From positions 3,856,942-3,920,941 of the forward strand of contig NW_006917095.1 in NCBI RefSeq assembly GCF_000516985.1: a DNA stretch of 64,000 bases, in the 5' to 3' direction. Made by a program: the position numbers and the translations under genes. Positions 1-9,838 of this stretch are shown one piece after another. Each line of letters opens with the position of its first letter. The stretch's first letter is position 1. The notes beneath the pieces are model-generated. The model saw only the letters and a list, made by a program, of their open reading frames with translations. It was not told the DNA's origin and made no database searches. This DNA comes from Pestalotiopsis fici W106-1 (lineage: Eukaryota; Ascomycota; Sordariomycetes; Amphisphaeriales; Sporocadaceae).

Positions 1-171
1 CCGTTGCTCCTCGACGGATTGCAGATGAACAAGTACCATGTAATACTACGCCCAACTTCACACCATTTTATCTCAAACCTCCTCTCCAGCTGCCAGCAGC
101 CTTACCACATCGCCGTTCCTCCTTGGCTCGGAGAGGCGGCTTACGGCGGGCGGGTCCGCCTTGACCGCTAG
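1..171 (+). CDS. possible 3' terminal exon(s) of a gene entering from the left edge
   Basis: Frame 1 is open from the first base to a TAG at 169-171, and its second half uses coding-like codons rich in GCC, GGC and CGC. A possible 57-nt intron (33-89, GTACCA...CTCCAG) lies inside it and keeps the frame, so both spliced and unspliced readings are open. The predicted tail contains IAVPPWLGEAAYGGRVRLDR. I do not recognise the family, and frame 3 is also open over the same stretch. The call rests only on openness and codon bias over about 55 codons, so a chance open frame is quite possible. Confidence 0.22.
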   Translation, partial: PLLLDGLQMNKYHVILRPTSHHFISNLLSSCQQPYHIAVPPWLGEAAYGGRVRLDR

Positions 172-1992
172 CTTAGCTGAGCCTCAAGAGGGCGACAAGA
201 AATAGACGGCGCACAACAGACGTCAAAGCGTGGTATTCGTGTTACTATATACTAGACTAGATAGGACGTTGAGATGATGTTTTTGCATATGCAGAAGCAG
301 AACGTGGCTTGAGCCTACAGTAGTAGTGGTGGTAGTGGGACGAGTCATTCAAACCCATGTAGCTAAACCTTTCCCCATCTGCACTGGGATAATCTTAGAA
401 ACATTGTTTCTGGAGGCCACATACGAGTTAGTACTCCCCAGAATCCCCAACGCTCACCTTGTCTGTCTGTCTGTTGAAGACGCCGGCGATCCTTCACCCT
501 TTGGACAGTGTGATTACAGTCTGGGTCATCGTGGACCGCTTGGGACACTGGTACACTGGGAGTTACTAAATATACCTATTGACCGAGAATAGTCAATGGT
601 ACGCCTATGGTTAGTTCTAGAGTAAAGGCTACTATAATTGCAAAACACAGGCATCTAACTAGGCAGACACACATGTTGGGCGCGCTGACTAGCATGATAG
701 CTTAAACAATCTAGATGCGTCCATATTCTCTCGGTGAAACAAAGGCTGCACAAAAGTCTGTGTGCTGGTGTCGTTATGCCATCAAGTGTCTCGCGAGCAC
801 CGTGCGATTTACTTTTCGACTCTGGCGTATTCCTCCGGTCCCTCATACTGACTGGGGGGCTGAAAGTAAGGATGACCTTAACCGAGACTATAACGCGCGA
901 CCATCGTTGATCATTTGCACGAGAGGACACCGTCAACAATGGCGACTCACAATACTCGTGGCACTCGACTGCAATGATTAAGCACGAGGGGGCATCTCAG
1001 AAGCAGTAATCAAGCAAGATACTAAAATGGTGAACCGACTCTATTGTATTCCCACAGAATAGAGGGAAACGCATGCATGGTTTGGGCAGACTGACTACCA
1101 AGGACTTTTCCTGCGAGTGCTCTGCATAAAACCTCCCAAGTCCCGATCCTTCGACTGCGCCAGCACTTTGCACGACAGAACCGAGGCGCAAGCATCGAAT
1201 TCAACACAGTATAACATACGACCATGTGCACATCTCGACAGCTATATCGCAAATTATGAATCATACTTATTACCCTTTGTAGACTCGGAGAGAAGCGATA
1301 CAAGTCACCACCGAGAGGCCACCGGTGTTTCGTCTCATCCCATTTAGTAAGATAACAAGGACTAAATATGACACTCGAAAGTGTCTTGGCCCCAAAAGAC
1401 ACGATCAAGTCATATGAATTAGCGTCCTCCACTCAAAATGTCCTGCATGAATAAATACAAACGTTGGTCGGCATCGCACTTGAAGATGCTTTGAGAATCT
1501 GCCTAGAATCCTTAGTTGAGACAATAGGTCGCCCATAGGCTCTTAATGGCTCCTCGAGGGGTCTGGTATCAACAGGGCGCCTCGCAGCAAGATAGCTGAT
1601 TGGTCACGAGCGGTGTATGTGCCACAGAAGGAGGTCTCATCGAAGTTGTCATATGACTGATTTGGGCTTGTCTATCCAGTAGATGTTTATAACGTCTGCA
1701 TCTGTCTTACCATTACTCATATTGGGCCATGTCTGCGGAGGTGCCGATAAATGTGTCAAGAAAAGGAACGACGTCTGCCAATCATCCTCAAGCTCTAGTC
1801 ATGGAGGTCGGAACCCTGTGATATCATTCTAGCTACAGCTGCTCATGCATTTTGATGACTCAAGTCAACTTCTTGCGTTTGTGTCTCAGTCTGAATGCTA
1901 TGCCAGGTCATGTCTGCCACTCATTTCAACAATCTTTGCTCGAACCTCCAATGCAATTTGTGCACCAGTGCGACAAAATTGCATGTGATATG
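172..1992. other. intergenic, no gene supported
   Basis: This stretch lies between the possible left-edge exon and the stop codon of the AMA1 homologue. Open frames of 60-136 codons occur on both strands. They overlap one another, lack recognisable motifs and show no coding-like codon pattern. I see no RNA gene, repeat or mobile element. Confidence 0.5.
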
Positions 1993-4900
1993 TTAGCGTA
2001 TAATATCACCCTCCTTGTCGATGCCCTCAGCCATCTCAATAATGTCACTTCCGCCCAGAGCACCGGGTCCTGTAGCAGTGATGGATCGCCCACGAGAAGT
2101 GCCCCAAACCTCATGAAACTTCACGCTTTTATCGCTTGCTGCAACAATCAGACAGCCTTCTCCCATCTCTCTTCTTCTTCGGCTAGTTCTGCGTCGACTA
2201 TGACTACCCATGTCGGTCCCTTGGCTTCCTGATTCACGACTCGAGTCCTCCAAAGGGCTGGTAGAAGGTGGCTCTGAGCCATCCATAGCAACGCCGGTTG
2301 TACCTAGCGATAGACGTGCCATCGGACTGCCGGGGTACGTGACTGCAAATAGCGCTCGATGCTCGCCATCCCATTTCACACTTCCAACCATTTTGCAATC
2401 TGGCCAGCTGAACACTGCAATTCTCACTGGATGCTCAGGTTGAGCATAACCAAAGGTAGCTGCAATTTCTCTTCGGGTCGCACTCCAGTGAAGGCTTGTG
2501 ACTTGGGCATTTACGGAAATTGTCGCTAATACCGCACCCGAGGTGGAGTGGAAAAAATGTATCATTTTGTCGTTCGAACCACCACCTGTAGCAATAAGGT
2601 GAGGGCGCCATGGGCAGAAAGCTATGGCTTTGACTGCGGCGAGATGGTGCCATGTCTGATCAGCCGCAGAAGCCCGCCATGTCTTCACTGGAGGGTGCGG
2701 AGGTGTTGAGGGGATTATGGGTAGTACCAAGTCGTCACCATCATCATTGTCAACATTGTGAGCCCAGGCGGTGTAGCGAGTAGTATAGGGCAGCTGCGGT
2801 GATGCCCTTGACTCATCTGGCCATGATGGCCATGGAACGTTGTCCGCCGATCGGTTGATAGGCGTGAACTCGGGTGCATGTGGATTGAGAGTTGTCTGAG
2901 TCTGTTCACCAGGCTCTTCCTTTGAGATGTTCGCCTCGATTTTCTCGGATGCCGCAAAACTTGTCGACCAAGACGGAGTCATTGGCTTCGTCTCGATAGT
3001 TACATCATCCTGTTCATCCTTGGACTCTAAAATTTTGTCGACACTGAAGAGGCAGCACAAGTTGTCATTGCCACCAGTGGCAAACTGCTCGCCGTCACAA
3101 GACCAAGCGAGACCGCAAATCTGTTGTGTGTGTACCTGGATGCGAGCCAGCAATGTCATAGCTCCAGGCCACGTGTCACGGGCAACCTCCTAGCCACCGG
3201 GCCACTCGACAGAGTAATAGTAGACATCGCCGGCTTCTTCTCCAACCAGAAGATCCTCGGTTGGGACAGGGACGCCTGGGTTGAAGGGGTTCATGGAAGG
3301 TCGGGTTTTGGTGACCGGTCGCCAACTGAGACACGCAATCGGTTCTTGATGTTGAGCCTCAAAGCGAGGGAGCATACTATCGAATAAGGAGAGTAATCCA
3401 ATGTGACCATTCGAGCGGCCGAAAACCAGTATGGATTTGCCGCCCTCCTCAGATGAGAAGGCAACCGATGTAAGCCATGACCCGTCCTTAGGTCCAGCAT
3501 TTAGCAGCGACACGCCAGTCGTCTCCGACCATCCATACAAAAGGCTGCCAAGGCCGATAGCAAGGACATTGCATGTCGGAGAATAAGCCATTATTGAGCA
3601 GTAAAAGTCATCACGTAGGCCGGGTGCGTCGAGAATCCTGCGGACTATCAGCGATACACATAATATACCGCAGTGAAGGAGAAGGTCTTACTTGAAGGGG
3701 GCCCTGGGTAGCACTCGTTCCTCTTTTGCATGTTTCACTGTGCTTGTCAACTCCTCATATTCGAATGAAAAAATAACTTTCAGCGAGACATACCGGACTT
3801 TTGTCCATCATTCAACCACTCGGTCCCCGTCCAATTAGTTCTGGACGTGTCCAGTGACGCTTGTGCTTTGCGATTGCTACGGCATCGGGGAAAGGTTGAA
3901 AATATGTCGCTGCCGAGTATCCGCTGCACTGGGTCTATCTGCAAGGCTTGCGCAAGTCTTCCTTCGTGCTTCTCCTGGTGTTCCTCTGACTTCGGCCGCA
4001 TTTTTGTGAACGGCATCGTATATAATGGTGCAGTCGTCCCGCTGCCCAGAAACCGACCACGACCACCATCAATGGCGACTGCCCCAGGCGCAGTGCCACC
4101 AACTGACCAAACGGCTCCCACACTGACCTTCCAAGAGAATCAGACACTGCAATTATCACAATCAAGCAACTTGGGCCTATCAGGACAGAGGACACCACTT
4201 ACCTGACGCTCAGTGGGGTTGAAAGACACGGCATTGCGAGGCAAGATATTTACTGTGGTTCCTGTAAGCATCAGTATTACGAATGGAACTGAATTCAGTC
4301 ATTTGGCTCACCATTTCGTCTGTCACTACCATCTGAGTGCGAGCCTCGTGGTATAGTCCTGGCGGCCGCGAATCGTTGTGACCTGGATATAAATGGGTCT
4401 GGCAGTGCAGCCTCGTTTCGAACGATCCGCTCAGATGTCGACAGTCTGTGAGAGTCTTTGACTGTCCGGAAGCGGTCTGCTATGAGACTTGACGGCTCGC
4501 GACTTGGGACGAACCGGTCAGAGAGCCGAGTAAACCCACCTCGACTCAGAGGGGACCCCTCGGTCAGAGCTTGTCTGCGATTTCGACGTCGGTTGATTTT
4601 AGAGTCCGACCAGAATGCAGTAAGCATACTAGGGCGAAGGCCGATATCGCGAGGAACCGTGTTTGGTGTTTTGTTATTAGCGCCATCGTGCGGATCTGCA
4701 TCATTGTCTGATGCCTCACTGCCTGAAGTACTCGAAGAAGACTGGGCTCCATCAAGACAAGCATCAGCAGCGCCCAAGCGTTTCGTCTCGACGGCGCACG
4801 TCTCGGTCCCATCACACGTTTGGGAGGCCGATCCTCGGGTTGTTGAGAATGATCCAATGGGCGCTGCTTCACACGAGATGGATCGCGCCGCCTCTTGGTC

Positions 4901-5038
4901 GTGACATCCTAGCAGTTGGGGTCTACGGCGTCTGATCTTGAAAAGTGCAGGGCAGTGTGGCTGGAGATCTGAAAGGGGAACCGGGCTATTTACGTGACAT
5001 GTTGACAATTTCTTGTTCTCCTCATGCTGGTCATCCAT
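1993..5038 (-). CDS. AMA1: meiosis-specific APC/C activator of the Cdc20/Cdh1 family (Ama1/Mfr1 homologue), interrupted by an in-frame TAG
   Basis: Proteins of this family load substrates onto the anaphase-promoting complex in meiosis and sporulation. I assemble five exons: 5038-4312, 4261-4203, 4127-3794, 3737-3692 and 3637-1993; all phases agree and the reading totals 936 residues. Seen in the sequence: a C-box DRFVPSR in exon 1; GAVWSVGG and GRFLGSGTTAPLY in exon 3; the family signature ILDAPGLRDDFY at the exon 4/5 junction; WD40 blades including QQICGLAWS, KAIAFCPWRPHLIATGGG and VTSLHWS; and a C-terminal Ile-Arg tail, the IR motif used to dock on APC/C. One TAG (3192-3190, codon 538) breaks the propeller. 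The same frame resumes directly after it, and everything else is intact. The protein is either made by UAG-to-UGG mRNA editing or is a recent pseudogene. The start (MDDQ) is the first ATG that fits; an earlier in-frame ATG exists at 5128. Confidence 0.88.
3190..3192 (-). other. in-frame TAG inside AMA1, candidate A-to-I editing (UAG to UGG) site
   Basis: Upstream residues are DVYYYSVEWPGG and downstream are EVARDTWPGAMTLLARIQ, in one frame with only the TAG between. The adenosine is the complement of position 3191, with U before it and G after it, the context preferred by sordariomycete sexual-stage editing. A short stem GGC/GCC could place the A near the 5' side of a 9-nt loop; that structure is weak. 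The only GT...AG pair tightly flanking the stop would give a 36-nt intron, shorter than fungal introns usually are. Confidence 0.6.
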
Positions 5039-5567
5039 TCTGACCGAGCACACAAGATATCGATAATGAATAAAATTGAAACGAAAGAATGAGTACGAAT
5101 GGTGGTTAGACACCAACGAATTCTGCAATCACAGACGCGGCGGACAAGATGGGAGGCACGCACAACTCTCACCAGTCCTGTCGCGGACGTGATCATTTGT
5201 GGATTTGAGCCCAAAAGAAGGGGTTGTAGGTTCAGGTAGAGATGACGACTGAAAGCATGCTAAAAGCATTTGCAAGAACTGCACGTGCTGTTCTCGAAGA
5301 CATCTATTCCAGGTAATAAAGTAGGAAACCACGTGGGAAATGATGTGACATCATGAATCTCGACTCATCTCACCACGCTTGCGCCAGGAGACAGGGAAGG
5401 GAGAACCGACGACAACGTATTGCCTACGGCAAGCTCGTGTTCTACTATCTGTCAAGAATTAGGGGATGTAATGGTTTCAATTCTCCACGTGCCTGAAAAA
5501 AAAAAGAAGCATGTCTTCATATATTAAGTGTATGGAAAACCCAGCCGCTGTCCTTGACCCATGGGAT
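5039..5567. other. intergenic between AMA1 and BET4 homologues
   Basis: This is the upstream region of the AMA1 homologue and the 3' flank of the BET4 homologue, since both genes are on the minus strand. I see no gene. An A-run lies near 5496-5505. No convincing regulatory motif was identified. Confidence 0.5.
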
Positions 5568-6955
5568 CTATAGGCTTTGTTCGACGTCATGCCATCTACC
5601 CTTACGAAGAGGGTCGAGCTGTTTCAGTTTGGACAGCCAAGTCACGAATTCGTCTTGAGATGATGTGGGACTCGTGGTATCGCCGCCGGCCTTTCTGAAT
5701 ACGTCGAGTGCGATGCTGTACTCGAGCAGTGCCTCGTAAATCCATTTGACGTCATCGTAGTCTTCCAAAAGATCAGAGATCTCCTCCATCTCCTTTTCAG
5801 CATACACCAATCGTTCCTCCCTGGTCAAGTTTGGTGCCATGGTTGGTCTGCCAACGTTATCGAGGAGATGCGACATGAGGAATTGATGATAGTACCACAA
5901 ACTCTGATCCTCTGGGCCGACGTTGAGCCCTTCTCTTGCAAGATCTAGCTCGGCTTCCAAGAAGTGTCTGCGTGCGGCATCATCCGCCTTCCTCTCATCG
6001 AGCAATCGCAGGACAAGTTGGCTCCGATTATGCCAAGCGGAGAAATTGCTCAAATCGCTATTGATCTTCTTTGTCGTATACTCGAACTCGCTTTCCACCA
6101 TGCTCTGTCCATGCAGCTCTGCACTCTCCAGTTTTGTGACCACCCTCCGGCGGTAGCTCCATGCATGGAAATTACGTTGGTCCTTGTTCAGCATCTTGGA
6201 GACCAGCCCCAACTCAGCTGTCCAGATATCACGCGCGGTATTCAGCGGGAGATGAGCTATGCAGAGGTGTAGGATGTATGAGCGATGATTCCAAATCCAG
6301 TAGCATTTGGGGAATTCGAGCAGTAGTGGAATAGTGAATTGCAACTCGGACTGCAAAACAGTGAGAGCATCTTTCATATTCTGGTCCCTTTGTTGTTCGT
6401 TGGCGGCGCTCTGATCATGTACTAAGCCACTCTGCCCACTCCTCGTGGCTTGTTGGGACTTTAGGTCTGGCGGGGTCACACCCGAGAAAGAGGGCGAGGA
6501 GTCGTCGGAAGGCGGTTTCGTAGTGTCGCTCGCTGAAGTATTCGGCAACGCCTTCGAGGGCCATGACCCATCCAACGGTTTGGACAATGAGCCAGATATT
6601 AGACAACGTCGACGGACGTTCCATATTGTGTAGTATTCGGGGTTCAGCCGGAGAAGCTTGGTTGTCAGGTCGAAGAGGGTAGGGTCGGCAAAGTCTTGCT
6701 GCTTAGCCTGAAGGCTGTGAGCAGAGCGCTTGTATGGGTAATGTTATCACAGAGCTTTGTATCTAGTCATACCTTGTCGCGAATCTGAAGCTCCAGATCG
6801 TGGTACTTCTTGATCTTGTCCAGGTCCTGCTGGCGTTGCTCCTCGGTGCGCTGTCGGATTGTACGGGCTATGCCATGTGAGCCTGCACTCTGTCCATTAG
6901 ATCAGCGATTTCTTGTGCGCAGAAGTCTCGGTAGGACGGAGCATACGCTAGCCAT
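5568..6955 (-). CDS. BET4: geranylgeranyltransferase type II (Rab GGTase) alpha subunit
   Basis: With the beta subunit and the Rab escort protein, this enzyme attaches geranylgeranyl groups to C-terminal cysteines of Rab GTPases and so supports vesicle traffic. Three exons (6955-6947, 6889-6773, 6707-5568) give 421 residues. The N-terminus has the family motif HGIARTIRQRTEEQRQQ, followed by LNPEYYTIWNVRRR. PPTA repeats follow: FPKCYWIWNHR, NFHAWSYRRRVV, NFSAWHNRSQLV and DQSLWYYHQFL. The first exon is only nine bases (Met-Ala-Ser). I inferred it because exon 2 has no ATG before the conserved motif and the GTATGC/GGACAG splice pair gives the right phase. Residues about 80-150 are a Ser/Pro/Thr-rich insert between the first and second PPTA repeats. 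The large third exon has no in-frame ATG near its start, so simple gene finding would truncate it. Confidence 0.9.
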
Positions 6956-8547
6956 GTCGAGCACCAGTCTGTGCCTGTGTGCTGTAATATTCAGGCCTGT
7001 TATCGATGTTATTGAGGCCAGTCCGTTTTCTGCGAAACAAGATGCGGATTCAGGGAGCTGCCTTTACGGAACAATGGAGTCAAGGTTGGAGTTCATTAGG
7101 TACGTGCCTACAATCAGGTACCCCCTGCATTCAAGGTGGAGCTGCTAGTTAGGCTGGTGGCCTTCAAAACCACGGGGTACATACAGTACATCATAGCTGG
7201 CATACCTCCAGGTAGTAGCCTATTCCAGAGGTGCTCGCGGTGGCCATTTGGCCAACTTGTCAGGTCCACTACGAGCAGAAGTCCCCTTCAGACAAGCCTG
7301 GTAGCAAATTTTGTAATTCCATTCTTATGTTTGATACATTGAATCAAGTTGCCATATCGCGAAAAAAGTGAGGAAAAAAAAAAAAAAAAGGCGACTTTTC
7401 CTGTTGAGTGATCTCAAACGTACCTCCGTACCAAGCGGCTGCTGCTTTAGCCTTCGTCCATGAAGTTGAGCCCGGACCCTTCTCCGTGATTGATTCGCTC
7501 TTCGCTTAACAAAGCAGGCCCGTTTACACAATTGAATGTATTGTGCAGATACGAATTCATGAGCATGTAATTAACTTATTTGCTAGACTTGTTCCCTCAA
7601 TACTTGCAACTCAGCTGCTACTACACAAGACTTATAGCTAGGTACCTCGGTGGAATACATTTATTTGATTACATACCTAGGTTAGGTATGTACCTACAGA
7701 GACTTGCGTGACTGTCTACCGAGGTATGACGCCTCGTCAAGGACCAACGGAAGTCGTTTTTGATAGCCGGTATCCCCCATAGTACATAGTATGATTGGTG
7801 CCTGTCCATCTATATGGATTGCATGGAATGCCATGTTAGCAGAATGATCGTATCGCGGTCGTTGAGCTAATCATTCTAGCAAGACCCCGTGATTCAATGG
7901 TATTTATCAAACATGTAGGCATCTTTCAAACAGACCATGCTTCACTTTGCTCGCCAGTGATTACATAGTATGCCATGTTTGCTCAAGCATTCTTCTCATA
8001 TTTCTTTGGTGTCCATTACAGCGATCAGCCCCAGCAAGCATTCGTAGATCTTCTCGAACCATCTTAGCATTACACCAAAGCGTGCCGAATGCCTCTAAGT
8101 TGGCCGCATCCTATGTGGCAGTAAGAGATTTGCAGGCAAGCAGGGGGTGTCTAACCGTAACATAATGTTGCTGACAAGCATCGGGAAAACTATACTACTG
8201 TTTGGTAAGCAGCCTACAGTTAGGCTTACACTAGAAGTCATGGCCCTTTTTGTATTTACCAATCCGGAAGCACTGCATTTGAGCTTATTCGTCACGTCAT
8301 GCGGTTACCAATGCGTTGTTGGACATCATAAAATAGGGCACGATCCCGATAATGAAGCCAACTGCTGTACTCAACCATCCACTTATTGCACAACCAAGGA
8401 GCCCTTCTTCCTTCCACGTTTAGGTGGAACTGGTTTGCATCCACTACACAACATTCATCTGCTGCAACGGCTGCTCAATCTTGGCCTCAACCCCTCTTTC
8501 CTCACTTACATCACTTTAACACAGCATCCCTAGCAGTGCGAATCACA
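6956..8547. other. intergenic between the divergent BET4 and MDR genes, no gene supported
   Basis: This is a head-to-head spacer of about 1.6 kb. It contains an A-run at about 7374-7389 and a cluster of ACCTAGG/TAGGTA motifs near 7640-7700. Open frames here are short and show no recognisable domain. Promoters for both flanking genes must lie in it, but I cannot point to specific sites. Confidence 0.5.
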
Positions 8548-9588
8548 ATGTCTACCATGAGAGCTCTTGTCACCATTGAAGACCACAAGGTCGCCGTCAG
8601 GAACGATGTGCCAGTTCCCACTCCCCAAGAGGGGGAGATTGTTGTCAAAGTCCATTACGCCGCACAAAACCCCACAGACTGGAAGGCTGCTGCCATGGCT
8701 CCTCCGGGCCGTGTCGTCGGCTCCGACTTTGCGGGAACTGTACACGATGCCAATGGCTCCTCTTGGCAACAAGGTCAGCGCGTCTCTGGTTTCGTCCAGG
8801 GCACGACCTACCGTGGCGCCTTCGCCGAGTATGTCGTTGTCGAGGCTTCGCTCGTCTACCCTATCCCGGATTCGGTGAGCTACCAGGACGCTTCGGTAAT
8901 TCCACTTGCCTTTGCAACCGCCGCACAGGCTCTCTTTCAACGCCTTCAGCTCCCCGAGCCCAGCAAGCCTGCCAAGTCAGCCTTCCCTGTGCTCATCAAT
9001 GGCGGTACTTCGTCCGTGGGCAAATACGCCGTCCAGCTTGTGAAGCAGGCTGGTCTGTTTGTCATTGCCACGGGCTCCAAGAAAAACCACGATCTACTGA
9101 AATCCCTGGGTGCTGATGCTGTTGTGGACTACAATGACGCCGACTGGGTAGACCAGGTTCGCACACTGAGTCACGACAACCTGCAACATGCATTTGATGC
9201 CATATCTGAAAAGGAAACCACCGGACAGGTCATCAAAACCATCTCGCCGACCAAGGGTGGTCATGTGGTTGTGATCCTCTCCCGCAAGAACTCTGAGTAC
9301 GGAGACGAGTACAGCAAGGTCAAGATTGAGAGCACTATTGTGTATACAGTCTTTGAGCGCACACTGAAGTACGGAGCATTCGACAACTGCGGCCAGCCTA
9401 CGCCAGAGGACAAGGCTTTCTGGGAGAAATACCTCAGCCAGCTACCGCAGTGGCTAGAGAAAGGTGTCGTCAAGCCGAACCGTGTGAAGGAACTCGGCGG
9501 CCTTGAGGCCATCCAAGAAGGCTTTGATCTGCATCAGGCAGGCAAGGTCAGTGCCGAGAAGCTGGTGTACAAGATCGCTGCCGAATAG
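8548..9588 (+). CDS. zinc-free medium-chain dehydrogenase/reductase (quinone oxidoreductase or enoyl reductase type)
   Basis: This is a single-exon protein of 346 residues, the usual length for the NAD(P)H-dependent MDR superfamily. Residues 1-120 form the GroES-like domain (DVPVPTPQEGEIVVKV, AAQNPTDWKA, GSDFAGTV). A Rossmann domain follows with the nucleotide-binding stretch NGGTSSVGKYAVQLVKQAG. The zinc-ligand residues of true alcohol dehydrogenases are absent, so a quinone reductase or trans-enoyl reductase-like activity is more likely. The substrate cannot be told. I chose the ATG in MSTMRALV because the family begins there; an upstream in-frame ATG at 8386 would add 54 residues with no family character. 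It has no signal peptide, so it is probably cytosolic. It is not next to a polyketide synthase, so a role in secondary metabolism is not indicated. Confidence 0.85.
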   Translation: MSTMRALVTIEDHKVAVRNDVPVPTPQEGEIVVKVHYAAQNPTDWKAAAMAPPGRVVGSDFAGTVHDANGSSWQQGQRVSGFVQGTTYRGAFAEYVVVEASLVYPIPDSVSYQDASVIPLAFATAAQALFQRLQLPEPSKPAKSAFPVLINGGTSSVGKYAVQLVKQAGLFVIATGSKKNHDLLKSLGADAVVDYNDADWVDQVRTLSHDNLQHAFDAISEKETTGQVIKTISPTKGGHVVVILSRKNSEYGDEYSKVKIESTIVYTVFERTLKYGAFDNCGQPTPEDKAFWEKYLSQLPQWLEKGVVKPNRVKELGGLEAIQEGFDLHQAGKVSAEKLVYKIAAE

Positions 9589-9838
9589 CGCAGTTTTGAG
9601 ACATAGTCCGGGGAGAATAGAACGTGATGGGAATTGCAAGCGTGGGCTGTCATAATGAAAAACCCATCCCGTAGATAGGGGGAAGAATAAACAAAACTGA
9701 TAAATATCATTTTCTTCCGTGATTAAAGAAGATGATGTAAACTCGTTTTTGGCCAGGCCCTAATTAACGGATAATTAACTACAGACTGATTTGCGTCATA
9801 CATCGTTATTCGATCCGTACCGGATTTGAGATGCATCA

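Noticed and set aside
1022..1432. Minus-strand open frame of 136 codons
   Set aside because: No motif, no coding-like codon pattern, and it overlaps equally long frames on the other strand.
3156..3200. A 36-nt intron (GTGGCT...CTGGAG) removing the AMA1 stop
   Set aside because: It is shorter than fungal introns normally are, the donor and acceptor are poor, and it would delete residues that look like a natural part of the propeller.
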